Shown: positions 41,922 through 54,271, numbered from the stretch's first letter. The stretch is DNA of 64,000 bases from Agreia sp. COWG (GCF_904528075.1 NZ_LR882035.1:1736001-1800000), one strand, 5' to 3'. Program-made: numbers and translations. Notes: generated by a model not told the origin, from the sequence alone.

Positions 41922-42923
41922 ATGCGAATCGCCGTGATCGGAGCTGGGGCGATCGGGGGCACCATCGCCGCACTCCTCGATCGCGCGGGGCACGAAGTGA
42001 CCATCACGGCGCGGGGGGCACAGCTCGAATCGATCCGGGCATCGGGCCTCACGATCTCCGGCGGCTGGGGCGAGCACACGGCGCGGCCCCGCGCATCCGA
42101 TCTGCTCGACGAGACGCCCGAGCTGGCGTTCGTGTGCACCAAGGCGCAGGATGCCGGCACCGCGATCCAGGCGAATGCAGCGTGGCTCGACGGTATTCCC
42201 GTGGTGATCGTGCAGAACGGCCTCGACGCCATCACCGTAGCCGAGCGTCTGCTGCCCGAAGCACAGGTGGTCGGTGCGATCGCACTCTACGCCGCCAGCT
42301 ACCTCGAGCCGGGGGTCGTCACGGTGACCGCCGCCGGGCCGACGTTCATCGGCGCCACTGACGTGAGTCGATCCGGCCAGGCCGAGTTCGCGGCCGGCAT
42401 CCTCGGGGCCGCCATGCCCACGATCCTCACTCGAGACTTTCGGGGCGCGCAATGGTCGAAGCTCATCGTGAACCAGGTGAATGCGATGCCGGCCATCACC
42501 GGCATGTCTGCCCAGCAGACGCTCGGCGATCCCGCCCTCCTGCGCATCATCACCGCGAGCATGAGGGAGGCCGTGCGCGTGGGCCTCGCATCGCGAGTCC
42601 GCTTCGCGGCCTTGCAGGGGCTCAGCCAGCCTCTGCTGCGCGTCTTCTCCTTGGCTCCCCTCCGCCTCGGCTGCGCTCTGCCCCGCCTGATGGCACGGCG
42701 CATGGGCGACACGCCGAATCCCGGCTCGACGCTGCAGAGCATTCGCCGGGGTCAGCCGACCGAGATCGATTTCTTGAACGGCGCAGTCGTGCGGGCAGCT
42801 GCGGCCATCGGTCGCGATGCGCCCATCAACAGAGCCCTCACCGAACTCGTGCACAGGGTAGAAAAAAGCGGCGACTTCCTCCGGGTGGAGGAGGTCGCCG
42901 CCTCTGTGCCCGTTCGGGCGTAG
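41922..42923 (+). CDS. panE: 2-dehydropantoate 2-reductase (ketopantoate reductase)
   Basis: A 333-residue NADPH-dependent reductase of the ApbA/PanE family; in pantothenate synthesis it converts ketopantoate to pantoate. RIAVIGAGAIGGTIAALL is the Rossmann motif. The C-terminal domain has WSKLIVNQVNAMPAITG with the catalytic lysine region and NPGSTLQSIRRGQPTEIDFLNG with the family signature. Start ATG at 41922, leaderless. Its last about 14 codons encode, on the opposite strand, the terminator of the rbfA operon (42862-42901). Confidence 0.88.
   Translation: MRIAVIGAGAIGGTIAALLDRAGHEVTITARGAQLESIRASGLTISGGWGEHTARPRASDLLDETPELAFVCTKAQDAGTAIQANAAWLDGIPVVIVQNGLDAITVAERLLPEAQVVGAIALYAASYLEPGVVTVTAAGPTFIGATDVSRSGQAEFAAGILGAAMPTILTRDFRGAQWSKLIVNQVNAMPAITGMSAQQTLGDPALLRIITASMREAVRVGLASRVRFAALQGLSQPLLRVFSLAPLRLGCALPRLMARRMGDTPNPGSTLQSIRRGQPTEIDFLNGAVVRAAAAIGRDAPINRALTELVHRVEKSGDFLRVEEVAASVPVRA
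42862..42901 (-). terminator. rbfA operon terminator inside panE
   Basis: A 15-bp stem (one G-T pair) with GGGT loop at 42868-42901. On the minus strand it is followed by six Ts (A-tract 42862-42867). It lies 32 bp after the rbfA stop and entirely within panE codons. On the plus strand it has no T-tract. Confidence 0.88.
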
Positions 42924-42932
42924 TCCGACGAG

Positions 42933-43421
42933 CTAGTGGCGGGGGGCCTTGACGGCCTCGCCCTGCTCCTCGTCGTCGTCTTCATCGTCGTCTTCGTCGA
43001 ACTCGCGCGGCTTGACGTACGGGTCGGCATCGCCGGCGTACTGGGCCTCGCGGGCGAGACGAACGGTCTCGGCGTCGCGCTGCTGCGCTTCGGCCAGTAG
43101 GCCGTCGATCAGCTGAGCGTTCTCGGGGATGCCATCCGGAATGAATTCCAGGCTCGGGGTGAGGCGGGCCGTGATGTTCTTGCCCACCTCGCTCCTGAGC
43201 ATTCCCGTCGCGCTCTTCAACGCGGCCGCACTGTCTGCGCGCTCCTCATCGGAGCCGTAGACCGTGTAGAAGACCGATGCGTGCTGCAGGTCGCCGGTCA
43301 CCTTCACATCCGTGATGGTGACGAAGCCCAGGCGGGGGTCTTTCAACCCCCGCTCGAGCGTCTTCGCCACGATGACCTGGATTCGCTCCGCCATCTTTCT
43401 GGCGCGTGCGGGATCAGCCAT
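42933..43421 (-). CDS. rbfA: ribosome-binding factor A
   Basis: A 162-residue 30S maturation factor that binds near helix 1 of 16S rRNA. The KH-like core shows RARKMAERIQVIVAKTLERGLKDPRLGFVTITDVKVT and the ITARLTPSLEFIPD region. The C-terminal tail is acidic (EDDDEDDDEEQG). It follows infB by 47 bp and closes the nusA-ylxR-infB-rbfA unit; the terminator lies in the convergent panE gene. Confidence 0.94.
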   Translation of the reverse strand: MADPARARKMAERIQVIVAKTLERGLKDPRLGFVTITDVKVTGDLQHASVFYTVYGSDEERADSAAALKSATGMLRSEVGKNITARLTPSLEFIPDGIPENAQLIDGLLAEAQQRDAETVRLAREAQYAGDADPYVKPREFDEDDDEDDDEEQGEAVKAPRH

Positions 43422-43468
43422 GGTGCTTTTCCGTTCTCTTTCGAAGCTGCGATCTCGGTCCTTTCGGA

Positions 43469-46289
<2,821 letters not shown>

Positions 46290-46295
46290 AATTCT

Positions 46296-46323
46296 CCTGT
46301 CTGGGATCCGCTCCCCAGACAGG
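46296..46323 (-). promoter_or_regulatory. hairpin overlapping the infB ribosome site
   Basis: Perfect 10-bp stem CCTGTCTGGG / CCCAGACAGG with an 8-nt loop, located just before the infB GTG at 46289. On the mRNA its 3' arm ends in the first half of the AGGAG Shine-Dalgarno, so folding would partly hide the ribosome site. No T-tract, so it is a translational element rather than a terminator. Confidence 0.55.
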
Positions 46324-46360
46324 AACAGACCATTAGTGGTGTACGGGGCTCATTTGGAGC

Positions 46361-46387
46361 CACTCATTAGTTGTCACTCATTAGTTG
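46361..46387. repeat. 13-bp tandem repeat in the infB leader
   Basis: Two exact copies of CACTCATTAGTTG at 46361-46373 and 46375-46387, period 14. A further CATTAGTGG copy of the ATTAG core is at 46331-46339, and the hairpin GGCTC-ATTTG-GAGCC is at 46347-46361. Together they fill the ylxR-infB gap. Confidence 0.6.
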
Positions 46388-46446
46388 GTCACGATGTACG
46401 TTTCAGCCTGTTCTGTAGAAACTGAATGTGTGTGGATGGATGGGTT

Positions 46447-46707
46447 TCACGCCTCGCCGGGGCGAGTCGTCACGTAGAGCGAGACGGCGGAGGTATCGAG
46501 TGCGGTGGTGACACGCAACGCACGGCCGAAGGCCCTGCGAGTCTGCGCCTTCTCGACGCACTCGATGCGTGGATGCACCCACGCACCCCGGCCCGGAAGC
46601 GAGGCCGTCTCATCGACGACCACGACTGGAATCTGGGCCACGACCCTCACGAGAGAGGATCGAGCGGCACGCGCGCGGCAACCGACGCACGTTCTAACGG
46701 GATTCAT
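46447..46707 (-). CDS. ylxR: YlxR family RNA-binding protein
   Basis: An 86-residue protein of the DUF448/YlxR family, found between nusA and infB in most bacteria. It binds RNA and, in Bacillus, modulates RNase P. The signature is VRTCVGCRARAARSSLVR followed by PGRGAWVHP. Start ATG at 46707, 43 bp after nusA. Followed by the 157-bp infB leader. Confidence 0.93.
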   Translation of the reverse strand: MNPVRTCVGCRARAARSSLVRVVAQIPVVVVDETASLPGRGAWVHPRIECVEKAQTRRAFGRALRVTTALDTSAVSLYVTTRPGEA

Positions 46708-46750
46708 ACTACACCTCCCCCGTCTGGATCCCTGGGCGCGGATCGGCCTG

Positions 46751-47770
46751 TCAGGCCTCGTCCATCACCGAGTCGGGCTGGATGTCGATCTTCGCACCCG
46801 TGAGCTTCGCGGCGAGTCGGGCGTTCTGGCCCTCCTTGCCGATGGCGAGGGACAGCTGGTAGTCGGGAACCAGGGCCCGCACGGCCTTGAGCGACTCGTC
46901 GATGACGAACGCGCTCGACACCTTGGCCGGCGACAGGGCGTTCGCGACGAACGTCGGCAGGTCGGTCGAGAAATCGACGATGTCGATCTTCTCGTTGCCG
47001 AGCTCGCTGGTGACCGCCCGCACCCGCTGGCCGAGTTCGCCGATGCAGGCACCCTTGGCATTGATACCCGGCTCGGTGGCGCGAACGGCGATCTTGGTGC
47101 GATGACCGGCCTCGCGGGCAAGCGACACGATCTCGACGGCCCCGGATGCGATCTCGGGCACCTCGAGCGCGAAGAGCTTGCGCACGAGCGACGGGTGCGT
47201 GCGCGACACCGTGATCGACGGACCCTTGGTGCCCTTCGACACGCTCGTGACGTAGACACGGATGCGGAGCCCGTGAGAGTAATCCTCGCCCGGCACCTGC
47301 TCCTCGGGAGGCAGGATCGCCTCGATCGTTCCGAGATCGACGTGGATCATGCGCGGGTTCGGGCCCTGCTGGATGATGCCGGCGACGATGTCGCCCTCGC
47401 GGCCCTTGAACTCGCCGAGCACCGCCTCGTCGGCGATATCGCGCAGGCGCTGGTTGATCACCTGCTTCGCTGCGAAGGCTCCGATGCGACCGAAGTCGCT
47501 CGGGCTGTCCTCCGATTCGCCGATCACGGCACCCTCGTCGTCGAGCTCCGGAACGAAGATGCTCACGTGACCGCTCTTGCGATCGAGGTGCACCCTGGCC
47601 GTGAGAGCCACGGGTACTGGCGCGTCTTTCGGTGCATCGAGCGGAAGCACGGGGGTCGTGTGCTTGATGTAGGCGGTCAGAATCGCCTGTTCGATGATCT
47701 CTACCAGTTCGTCGAACGGAATCTCACGTTCGCGTTCCAAGAGTCTGAGCACACTGAGGTCGATATCCAT
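46751..47770 (-). CDS. nusA: transcription termination/antitermination factor NusA
   Basis: A 339-residue RNA polymerase accessory factor for pausing, termination and antitermination. The N-terminal domain (FDELVEIIEQAILTAYIKH) is followed by S1 and KH domains with EIASGAVEIVSLAREAGHRTKIAV and DYQLSLAIGKEGQNARLAAKLTG. The short C-terminus is normal for actinobacteria. The ATG at 47770 has a perfect AGAAGGAGG ribosome site. rimP, which normally lies just before nusA, is absent: proS lies 138 bp upstream. Confidence 0.95.
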   Translation of the reverse strand: MDIDLSVLRLLEREREIPFDELVEIIEQAILTAYIKHTTPVLPLDAPKDAPVPVALTARVHLDRKSGHVSIFVPELDDEGAVIGESEDSPSDFGRIGAFAAKQVINQRLRDIADEAVLGEFKGREGDIVAGIIQQGPNPRMIHVDLGTIEAILPPEEQVPGEDYSHGLRIRVYVTSVSKGTKGPSITVSRTHPSLVRKLFALEVPEIASGAVEIVSLAREAGHRTKIAVRATEPGINAKGACIGELGQRVRAVTSELGNEKIDIVDFSTDLPTFVANALSPAKVSSAFVIDESLKAVRALVPDYQLSLAIGKEGQNARLAAKLTGAKIDIQPDSVMDEA

Positions 47771-47908
47771 AACCCGGCCTCCTTCTGTATTAAATTCGTA
47801 GGTCTTCCTGTCCGCGGATGGCGTCAGGTCCAACAGACCAATTTACCCGACCGCAGTCGAGCGTGGTACCGCACAGGCAAATCAACGCGAAGGGATCGCG
47901 CGCGATGC

Positions 47909-49672
47909 TCAGCGCAAGCGCGAAACGACATCGGAGATAGCCACCTCGGTGCGCTCCCCGGAGGCACGGTCCCAGAGCTCGACGACCCCGTCTACCGCAC
48001 CGCGACCGACGATCACGATCGTGGGCACGCCGATCAGCTCGGCGTCGCCGAACTTGACCCCGGGCGAGACCTTGGGCCGGTCGTCGTAGAGCACCTCGAG
48101 ACCGGATGCCTCGATCTCTTCGACGATGGTCTCGGCGGTCTCGTAGACGGCGGCGTCACGGCCCGTCGCGACGACGTGCACGTCGAACGGGGCGACCGCC
48201 TTGGGCCAGATAAGGCCCTTCGCGTCGTTATTGAGCTCGGCGATGATCGCGAGGATACGCGTGACACCGATTCCGTAGGAGCCCATGGTCACCGTGGCAA
48301 GCTTTCCGGACTCGTCCTGCACCTTCAGGCCCAGGGCCTCGGCGTACTTGCGACCGAGCTGGAAGACGTGACCGATCTCCATGCCGCGGGCGAGTTCCAC
48401 TTCACCGGAGCCATCCGGTGCCTCGTCGCCCGCCAGGACCTGCGCGATCTCGATCGTGCCGTCCGACACGAAATCACGACCGGCCACAAGGCCGAAGACG
48501 TGCTTTCCGTGCCGGTTGGCACCGGTGACCCAGTCGCTGCCCTCCGATACGCGCGCATCGGTGAGGTACCGGATGCCGGTCGTGCCGTTCTCGCCGAGCA
48601 CGGGGCCATCCTCGGACCACGGCCCGATGTAGCCCTTGACCAGGCCGGGGTTGGCGACGAAGTCCTTCTCGATGGCGGGCTCGATCTCGGCCGGTGCGAA
48701 GGCGACCTCGGCGCGCTTGAGGTCGACCTCGCGGTCGCCGGGCAGACCGATCACGACGAGCTCGCGGCTGCCGTCGAGCTGGCGCAGGGCCAGAACGACG
48801 TTCTTCAACGTGTCGGCCGCGGTCCACTCGCGGCCATCGGGCCGGGGGTGCGTGGCGTTCGCGACGTCGACGAGAGTCTGGATAGTGGGGGTGTCGGGGG
48901 TGTCGTGAACCTCGGCGGGAGACAGGTCGTCATAGGAACGCGGCGCGGGCGCGGTGGTCGTGAAGGCCTCGACGTTGGCGGCGTAGCCCCCCGCGCTTCG
49001 CACGAACGTGTCTTCTCCGATCGGGGTGGGGTGCAAAAACTCCTCACTCTTCGAGCCGCCCATCGCCCCGGCATCGGCCTTGACGATCACGTATTCGAGG
49101 CCGAGGCGGGTGAAGATGCGCTCGTAGGCCGCGCGCTGAGCCTGGTACGAGGCCTCGAGGCCCTCGTCGCTGACGTCGAACGAGTAGGCGTCCTTCATCG
49201 TGAACTCGCGTCCACGCAGGAGCCCAGCGCGAGGGCGCGCCTCGTCGCGGTACTTGTCCTGGATCTGGTAGATCGACAGGGGCAGGTCTTTGTAGCTGTT
49301 CACGAGGTCTTTCACGAGGAGGGTGAAGACCTCCTCGTGGGTCGGGGCGAGCACGTAGCCGGCCTCGTGCCTGTCACTGAGCCGGAACATTCCGTCGCCG
49401 TACTCGGTGTAACGGCCCGTGACCTCGTAGGGCTCCTTCGGCAGTAGCGCGGGAAAGTGCACCTCGTGCGCGCCCGCCGCCGTCATCTCCTCGCGAATGA
49501 TGTTCTCGATGCGAGCCTTGACCCTCAGGCCGATCGGCAGCCACGCGAAGATGCCGGGCGCCTGGCGCCTGATGTAGCCGGCGCGCACCAGGAGGCGATG
49601 GCTCGCCACCTCGGCATCGGCGGGATCTTCGCGGAGGGTTCGGAGGAAATAGTTGCTGAGGCGGACTGACAC
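47909..49672 (-). CDS. proS: proline-tRNA ligase
   Basis: A 587-residue class II synthetase of the bacterial type, with an editing (INS) domain in the middle. The beginning [22 protein letters not shown], motif 2 [31 protein letters not shown] and motif 3 [12 protein letters not shown] are clear. I chose the GTG at 49672, 7 nt after the TAGACT box; the GTG at 49678 would lie 1 nt after it. Upstream is the LCP gene, downstream nusA. Confidence 0.95.
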   Translation of the reverse strand: MSVRLSNYFLRTLREDPADAEVASHRLLVRAGYIRRQAPGIFAWLPIGLRVKARIENIIREEMTAAGAHEVHFPALLPKEPYEVTGRYTEYGDGMFRLSDRHEAGYVLAPTHEEVFTLLVKDLVNSYKDLPLSIYQIQDKYRDEARPRAGLLRGREFTMKDAYSFDVSDEGLEASYQAQRAAYERIFTRLGLEYVIVKADAGAMGGSKSEEFLHPTPIGEDTFVRSAGGYAANVEAFTTTAPAPRSYDDLSPAEVHDTPDTPTIQTLVDVANATHPRPDGREWTAADTLKNVVLALRQLDGSRELVVIGLPGDREVDLKRAEVAFAPAEIEPAIEKDFVANPGLVKGYIGPWSEDGPVLGENGTTGIRYLTDARVSEGSDWVTGANRHGKHVFGLVAGRDFVSDGTIEIAQVLAGDEAPDGSGEVELARGMEIGHVFQLGRKYAEALGLKVQDESGKLATVTMGSYGIGVTRILAIIAELNNDAKGLIWPKAVAPFDVHVVATGRDAAVYETAETIVEEIEASGLEVLYDDRPKVSPGVKFGDAELIGVPTIVIVGRGAVDGVVELWDRASGERTEVAISDVVSRLR

Positions 49673-49679
49673 GCCCACC

Positions 49680-49685
49680 AGTCTA
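49680..49685 (-). promoter_or_regulatory. TAGACT -10 box of proS
   Basis: TAGACT on the minus strand, 7 nt before the GTG at 49672. This sets the proS start and predicts a leaderless mRNA. Confidence 0.5.
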
Positions 49686-49712
49686 TTGACCGGCAGCCGG
49701 GGGCCGTGCCAG

Positions 49713-50906
49713 CTAGTTGCCGACGGAGCAGGTCACCTCGGCGGCCGTCTGCCCGGTGAAGGACTTGGGCAGCACGGTGGTACCCCCGGCATCCGGTGCC
49801 GGCGTCGCATTGGGATCTGCCGTGGCATCCGGCGAAGCGGTCGCCGGAGTCTCGGGCGCGGGGGTGGCGGTGCCGTCAGCCTGCACGACCGAGTCCGCGG
49901 GCTTGACCGCGCTGAGATCGAGTGAGGTGTCGTTCAGCAGCGCCGCGTTCAGCAGCTTCGCGTTGCTGTTGTCGACGACGACACGGTTGCGGTCGTCGGG
50001 GTCTTCGGATACCGGGTAACGCAGGAACGCCACCTTGTCGAGCTGCACGCCCTGCAGCGCCTTGGCGATGGACACCATGGAGTCGACCCTGCCGAGCTGC
50101 GTCGAGAAGAGCATGTTCTTGAGCGCCGCGTCGGCGAGGCTGTACAGGGTCACGAGGTTCGTGAGGGTGCCGTCGGAGAGCATCTTTCGGGCGAGTGCCG
50201 ACAGGTAGACCTGCTGCGAACTGATTCGGGCGAGATCGCTGCCGTCACCCACCCCCTCGCGGGTGCGCAGGAACGCCAGGGCATCGTCACCCGAGAGCGG
50301 GTGGTTGCCGGCGCTCAGGTGCAGGTTGCTGTAGTTGTCGTTGATCGGCTCGGACACGCACACGTCGACGCCGCCGATGGCCGTGGTCATGGCCGCCACA
50401 CCGTCGAACGAGATCACTCCCGCGTAGGGAATGGTGAGCCCCGTGATCTTCTGCACGGTGGCGACGACACAGCCCAGTCCGCCCCGCTGGCCGCCGCGAC
50501 CGAGAGCCGTGTTCAGCTGCTGATAGCTCTCGGCCGGATACACCTCGCCCGTATCCGGATCTTTGCAGGCGGCCATGTCGACCATGGTGTCGCGGGGAAA
50601 GCTGATAACGCTCACGTTCTGGTGATCGGCGCTCACGTGCAGCAGCATGGTCACGTCGTTGCGCGCCCCCGCCGTGTCGTCGCCCTCCGTCGTCATCTGG
50701 TCGACGCGGGTGTCGCTGCCGACGATCAGCAGATTGACGGCCCCCTCGACGGCCCCGACGTCGACGAGCTGATCCACAGCGGCCTCGTTGCCCAGACTGA
50801 CCGTGTTCGACGTCACCTCGGACACCAAACCGTTGACGGCGATGGCCGCGATCGAGACGGTGCTGACCAGAGCCACGGAGGCTGCGATGGCGACCACCTT
50901 GAGCAC
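49713..50906 (-). CDS. LCP (LytR-CpsA-Psr) family protein
   Basis: A membrane-anchored phosphotransferase that attaches teichoic acids, arabinogalactan-like polymers or capsule to peptidoglycan. The N-terminal helix is [22 protein letters not shown], and the LCP domain reads [10 protein letters not shown], then [23 protein letters not shown] and [23 protein letters not shown] Thr/Pro/Ala-rich C-terminal tail follows. The first canonical start is a GTG at 50906, yet the frame stays open to 51080. The upstream residues (ISASPPSQNRQTTAHTRHGR) look like the usual cytoplasmic N-terminus, but no ATG/GTG/TTG precedes them. Confidence 0.85.
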   Translation of the reverse strand: MLKVVAIAASVALVSTVSIAAIAVNGLVSEVTSNTVSLGNEAAVDQLVDVGAVEGAVNLLIVGSDTRVDQMTTEGDDTAGARNDVTMLLHVSADHQNVSVISFPRDTMVDMAACKDPDTGEVYPAESYQQLNTALGRGGQRGGLGCVVATVQKITGLTIPYAGVISFDGVAAMTTAIGGVDVCVSEPINDNYSNLHLSAGNHPLSGDDALAFLRTREGVGDGSDLARISSQQVYLSALARKMLSDGTLTNLVTLYSLADAALKNMLFSTQLGRVDSMVSIAKALQGVQLDKVAFLRYPVSEDPDDRNRVVVDNSNAKLLNAALLNDTSLDLSAVKPADSVVQADGTATPAPETPATASPDATADPNATPAPDAGGTTVLPKSFTGQTAAEVTCSVGN

Positions 50907-51136
50907 ACCGGGAAGTGCAGAACGCTTGGAGAGCCGTCCATGCCGGGTGTGCGCCGTCGTCTGGCGGTTCTGCGAGGGGGGTGAGGCGCTGATGGGAGTG
51001 ACGTTCCTTTGTCTAGCGTTTTCGGATGCGGCGATGTCACGATCCGAATTCCACGGGGGAAGCTGGCAAGATCTTTGAAGCTAACGAGCAAAGTTCGGAA
51101 TTCGCTGTGTTCCGGTCGTGAATGCGCAGTACACGC

Positions 51137-51832
51137 TTACCAGGGCTTGTCGACGGAGCCGGGCTGAGCGGGTGCCCTATCGCTCTTCTGCTGGTCACTC
51201 CGGTCTTGGCCGGACTCGCCCAGCTTCTCTTTCAACTGCTTGACCGTGTCGTCCGTGGGGGCGTCATCGGCGGGGTCGCCTTCCTGGTCGGCCGGCTCTT
51301 CGTCAGAGAGGGCGCCCTGCTTCGCCTCGATCCGCTGCTTCGATCCCTCGAGCTGCTCGGCCGTCGGGCCTCGACCCTCCACCGGCGGTGCGAGACACGC
51401 GTCGTCCGCGTCGGCGATGACGTCGAGCGCCCGGTCGTAATAGGCCCGCGCCTCGCCGACCGCCGCCGCATCCGCCGCCAGTGCCGCGTCGCCCTGACGC
51501 TCCAGCACCACCACCAGGTTCACTCGCACCGGGCACTCGTCGGCCGGGGCGGCGAGCTCGAGTGCCCGATCGAACTCCTTCTCTGCCTCGGCGTCGAGCT
51601 GGCGCGCTGCCAGCCCGTCTCCGACGGCGAAATGCGCCTTCCAGGGGTCGATGACGTTCGCTATCGTCTGCCAGCGCGCCAGGGCGGTCGCCCCCTCGAA
51701 GTCGCCCCGAGCGTAGGCCGCGGAGCCGAGCGACGACAGGGCGATCATGCCGATCAGTTTGATGGCCACGGCGACCGCGACGACGGCGAACGGCAGGGCG
51801 AGAAGCGCGAATCTGCGGCGCTGCGGTGTCAC
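51137..51832 (-). CDS. TPR-like protein of the Bat operon (BatC/BatE type)
   Basis: A 231-residue membrane-anchored protein: one N-terminal transmembrane helix (LLALPFAVVAVAVAIKLIGMIAL), a helical repeat region resembling TPRs (GDFEGATALARWQ, ARQLDAEAEKEFDRALELAA, GEARAYYDRALDVIA) and an acidic, Pro-rich tail. It sits at the end of the MoxR/vWA operon where BatC/BatE proteins are found. Its start overlaps the vWA gene stop by 4 nt. Function presumably in the Bat complex. Confidence 0.75.
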   Translation of the reverse strand: MTPQRRRFALLALPFAVVAVAVAIKLIGMIALSSLGSAAYARGDFEGATALARWQTIANVIDPWKAHFAVGDGLAARQLDAEAEKEFDRALELAAPADECPVRVNLVVVLERQGDAALAADAAAVGEARAYYDRALDVIADADDACLAPPVEGRGPTAEQLEGSKQRIEAKQGALSDEEPADQEGDPADDAPTDDTVKQLKEKLGESGQDRSDQQKSDRAPAQPGSVDKPW

Positions 51833-52833
51833 GTCTCCTCCGCCCTGCGAGTGGCCTCACCGAGCTCTACGAGACGCCGGATGCCTCGACCCACGTCGAC
51901 CGACACGAGCACGACGAGCAGGGCTGCGAAGATCCAATAGAGCTCGATCGTGCCGGGCGCGGGAGCCTCGCCGACGCCGCTCTGCCGGGCACCGGTGGCG
52001 GCGGGAACGGCGGAGTCGGTCGTGCGGTGCTCGTACGAGACACCCAGTTGACTCGCGATGGTGCGCAGATTGTTCTCGTCGATCGCCGACATCCCCCTCT
52101 CGCCCCGAGAATCCGTGACGTAGACGTTGTCTGTCTTGTCATCGTCGTAATAACCCGTCTGGGTGCGCATCGGGCCGCCAGCTTCTGTGCCGTAGCCGAA
52201 GACGTAGCCAGCCGAGATCATCTCGCGCGATGCGCCGAAGTCGCCGATCGGCTCAGTGGAGGTCTGCTCGCCGTCGCCCAGGTAATAGACGACGGACTGT
52301 CTCGATGCGTCGGCCTCGTGCGACCGGGCAAGCGTGTCTGCGAGCAACGTCGCGGCTTCGGTGACGCTGCTGCCGGCGGAGTAGATCGTGATCTCGGGGG
52401 TGAGTACCGCCACGGCGCTCGACAGCGCCGAGGAATCCGAGGTCAACGGAACGCGGAGCAGCGCGGAGCTGTCGAAGGAGATCAGGCCGAATCGCGCGCC
52501 CGGATACTGCTCGATGACCCGCGCGATGTCGTTCTTGACGCCCTCGAGTCGCGGCCGCGCACCGTCCCAGTCTTCGGCGACGATGCTCGTGGTGGTGTCG
52601 ACGACGAAGAGCACGTCGGCGTCGGTATTCGCCTGCTCCCCCGCTCCCGCCTCTCCGGGCAGGCCCGGGCGCAGCAGCATGGCGATGATGAGCACGACCA
52701 TGCCGCCCCGCAGGGTCCATGCCGCTCTGCGAGAGCGGTTCGAGCGATCGAACAACTGCCAGGCGATGAAGCCGCCGAGCACCAGAAAGAGAACCCCGAT
52801 CAGGGCAGGGGGAAGCATCGGAGAGAACGTCAC
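51829..52833 (-). CDS. vWA domain membrane protein (BatB-like)
   Basis: A 334-residue protein with two N-terminal and one C-terminal membrane helices. The central vWA domain has a MIDAS of the form DTTTSI (DxTxS) in LFVVDTTTSI, with RFGLISFDSSALLRVPL after it. The second vWA member of the operon. BatA/BatB proteins with MoxR are thought to act in envelope stress or chaperoning of metal-bound complexes. Its start overlaps the preceding vWA gene by 4 nt. Confidence 0.85.
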   Translation of the reverse strand: MTFSPMLPPALIGVLFLVLGGFIAWQLFDRSNRSRRAAWTLRGGMVVLIIAMLLRPGLPGEAGAGEQANTDADVLFVVDTTTSIVAEDWDGARPRLEGVKNDIARVIEQYPGARFGLISFDSSALLRVPLTSDSSALSSAVAVLTPEITIYSAGSSVTEAATLLADTLARSHEADASRQSVVYYLGDGEQTSTEPIGDFGASREMISAGYVFGYGTEAGGPMRTQTGYYDDDKTDNVYVTDSRGERGMSAIDENNLRTIASQLGVSYEHRTTDSAVPAATGARQSGVGEAPAPGTIELYWIFAALLVVLVSVDVGRGIRRLVELGEATRRAEET

Positions 52834-53816
52834 AGGCGAGCCCTCCTCAGAAGTACGAGAGCTGCTACCAGAGCCAGGAGGGCCACGATGACCGGGACGG
52901 TCGGCTCATCAGACACGAGAAGTCTCGGCTGGCCGTCCACCAGCGCCGACTCGGTCTTCTCGATGCTGTCTACGATCGACGCGACCGCATCGCTCGACTC
53001 CAGCTCGAAGTACTCTCCCTGCGTCGACTCGACCACCTTCTCGAACTCTGCCGACTCCGCGGACCCACCGGCCGAGGACGACCCGGCGTTCGGATCGATG
53101 CCGTAGACCCGCACTCCCTTCGACGTCGCGAAGGCTCCCGCCTCGGCGAGACTCATGATGGGCGCGCCGTTGATGTCGTTGTCGGTGGCGAGCACCACGG
53201 AGCGGGAGCGCTCTACTCCGGCGTTGTCGAAGGTGAGCACGCACGACGCCAGCCCGTCGCCGATCAGCGACGCGCCCGCGCCCGTGAGGGTGCCCGCGAA
53301 CGCGTCGCTCGTGTCCGCCGTGCCGTCGAGACTGGCCCGCACCGATTCGAGCTGCTCCTGGATGTAGGCGTAGTCGTCGGTGAGAGGAAAGACCTGGGCC
53401 GCAGAGGAGTTGAAGATGACCAGGGCCAGTCGCTCTCCCTGAAAGCCCTTCGACAGCTCGGTGAATCTCGCGAGCACATCGATGTCGACGTCTGTCATCG
53501 AGCCGGAGACGTCGAGGCACAGCACCACATCCCGGTTGTCCATCGCCCGGTCGTCGACCCGCGTCTGGGCAGGTCGGGCCGCCGCCACGGCGGCGGAGAC
53601 GACCACGATGGCGAGGAGCACCGTGATCACGATCGTGGACCGCCTGAGGCGGCGGAGGGCGGCACGAAAAGCGGGCAGCCTCGTGAGGCGCCCCGCGTGC
53701 GCGACAGGAACCGGCGCATCCGGGCCCCGGCGACGCCCGGAGCGGGTGACGGCCGCGATGAGCGCCGCGGCGACGAGTGCCAGTGGGATGAGCAGCCAGG
53801 CATTGGTCAGCGTCAC
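52830..53816 (-). CDS. vWA domain membrane protein (BatA-like)
   Basis: A 328-residue protein with membrane helices at the N-terminus (two) and C-terminus. The vWA domain has the canonical MIDAS DVSGSM and VLATDNDINGAPIM, followed by ATSKGVRVYGIDPN. First vWA member of the Bat operon. Overlaps its neighbours by 4 nt on both sides, so it is co-translated. Confidence 0.88.
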   Translation of the reverse strand: MTLTNAWLLIPLALVAAALIAAVTRSGRRRGPDAPVPVAHAGRLTRLPAFRAALRRLRRSTIVITVLLAIVVVSAAVAAARPAQTRVDDRAMDNRDVVLCLDVSGSMTDVDIDVLARFTELSKGFQGERLALVIFNSSAAQVFPLTDDYAYIQEQLESVRASLDGTADTSDAFAGTLTGAGASLIGDGLASCVLTFDNAGVERSRSVVLATDNDINGAPIMSLAEAGAFATSKGVRVYGIDPNAGSSSAGGSAESAEFEKVVESTQGEYFELESSDAVASIVDSIEKTESALVDGQPRLLVSDEPTVPVIVALLALVAALVLLRRARL

Positions 53817-54271
53817 GAGTCGATCACCCGCCTTGCCCGGGAGAGGGCCGACTCGATGTCGCCGGGTAGGCCGGGTTCGAACGACGACGGGTAGTACTCC
53901 GCCACGGCCGCGGTGACCTCGGGCAACGGGCTCTGTCTCAACTCCGTCAGCGTCATCACGGGGGCGTTAACCCCGCTCGTGTCTCGCGCGAACGAGCGCA
54001 CGAGGGCGCTCAAGCGGAGGTGCGCCTCGCGTGCCGAGATCGAACCGGCCGCGACATCCTCCTCGACGGCGTCGATCTGCGCGTGGTAGCGACCCCTGAG
54101 CCCCCGGTCGCCGACCTCGCCCGCCGCCCGCGTGCCCTTCGGCGACCCTCTCCGCGCGAACACCAGTGCTGCCGCGCCGACGACGACGACGACGACCGCG
54201 AGGATGGCGATGCCGAGCACAAGCCAGCCGGAGTCGTAGCCGATCGGGGCGATCAGCTCAGCCTCGGTCAT
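53813..54271 (-). CDS. membrane protein of the Bat operon (DUF4381-like position)
   Basis: A 152-residue protein with one N-terminal membrane helix (WLVLGIAILAVVVVVVGAAALVFA) and a cytoplasmic helical part (HLRLSALVRSFARDTSGV, EVTAAVAEYYPSSFEPG). The position between DUF58 and the vWA genes is that of DUF4381 proteins in Bat operons; the match is by context and size. Overlaps the DUF58 gene by 14 nt. Confidence 0.7.
   Translation of the reverse strand: MTEAELIAPIGYDSGWLVLGIAILAVVVVVVGAAALVFARRGSPKGTRAAGEVGDRGLRGRYHAQIDAVEEDVAAGSISAREAHLRLSALVRSFARDTSGVNAPVMTLTELRQSPLPEVTAAVAEYYPSSFEPGLPGDIESALSRARRVIDS

Noticed and set aside
46505..49447. A 980-codon open frame on the plus strand opposite nusA and proS
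   Set aside because: Antisense shadow of two essential, clearly recognised genes.
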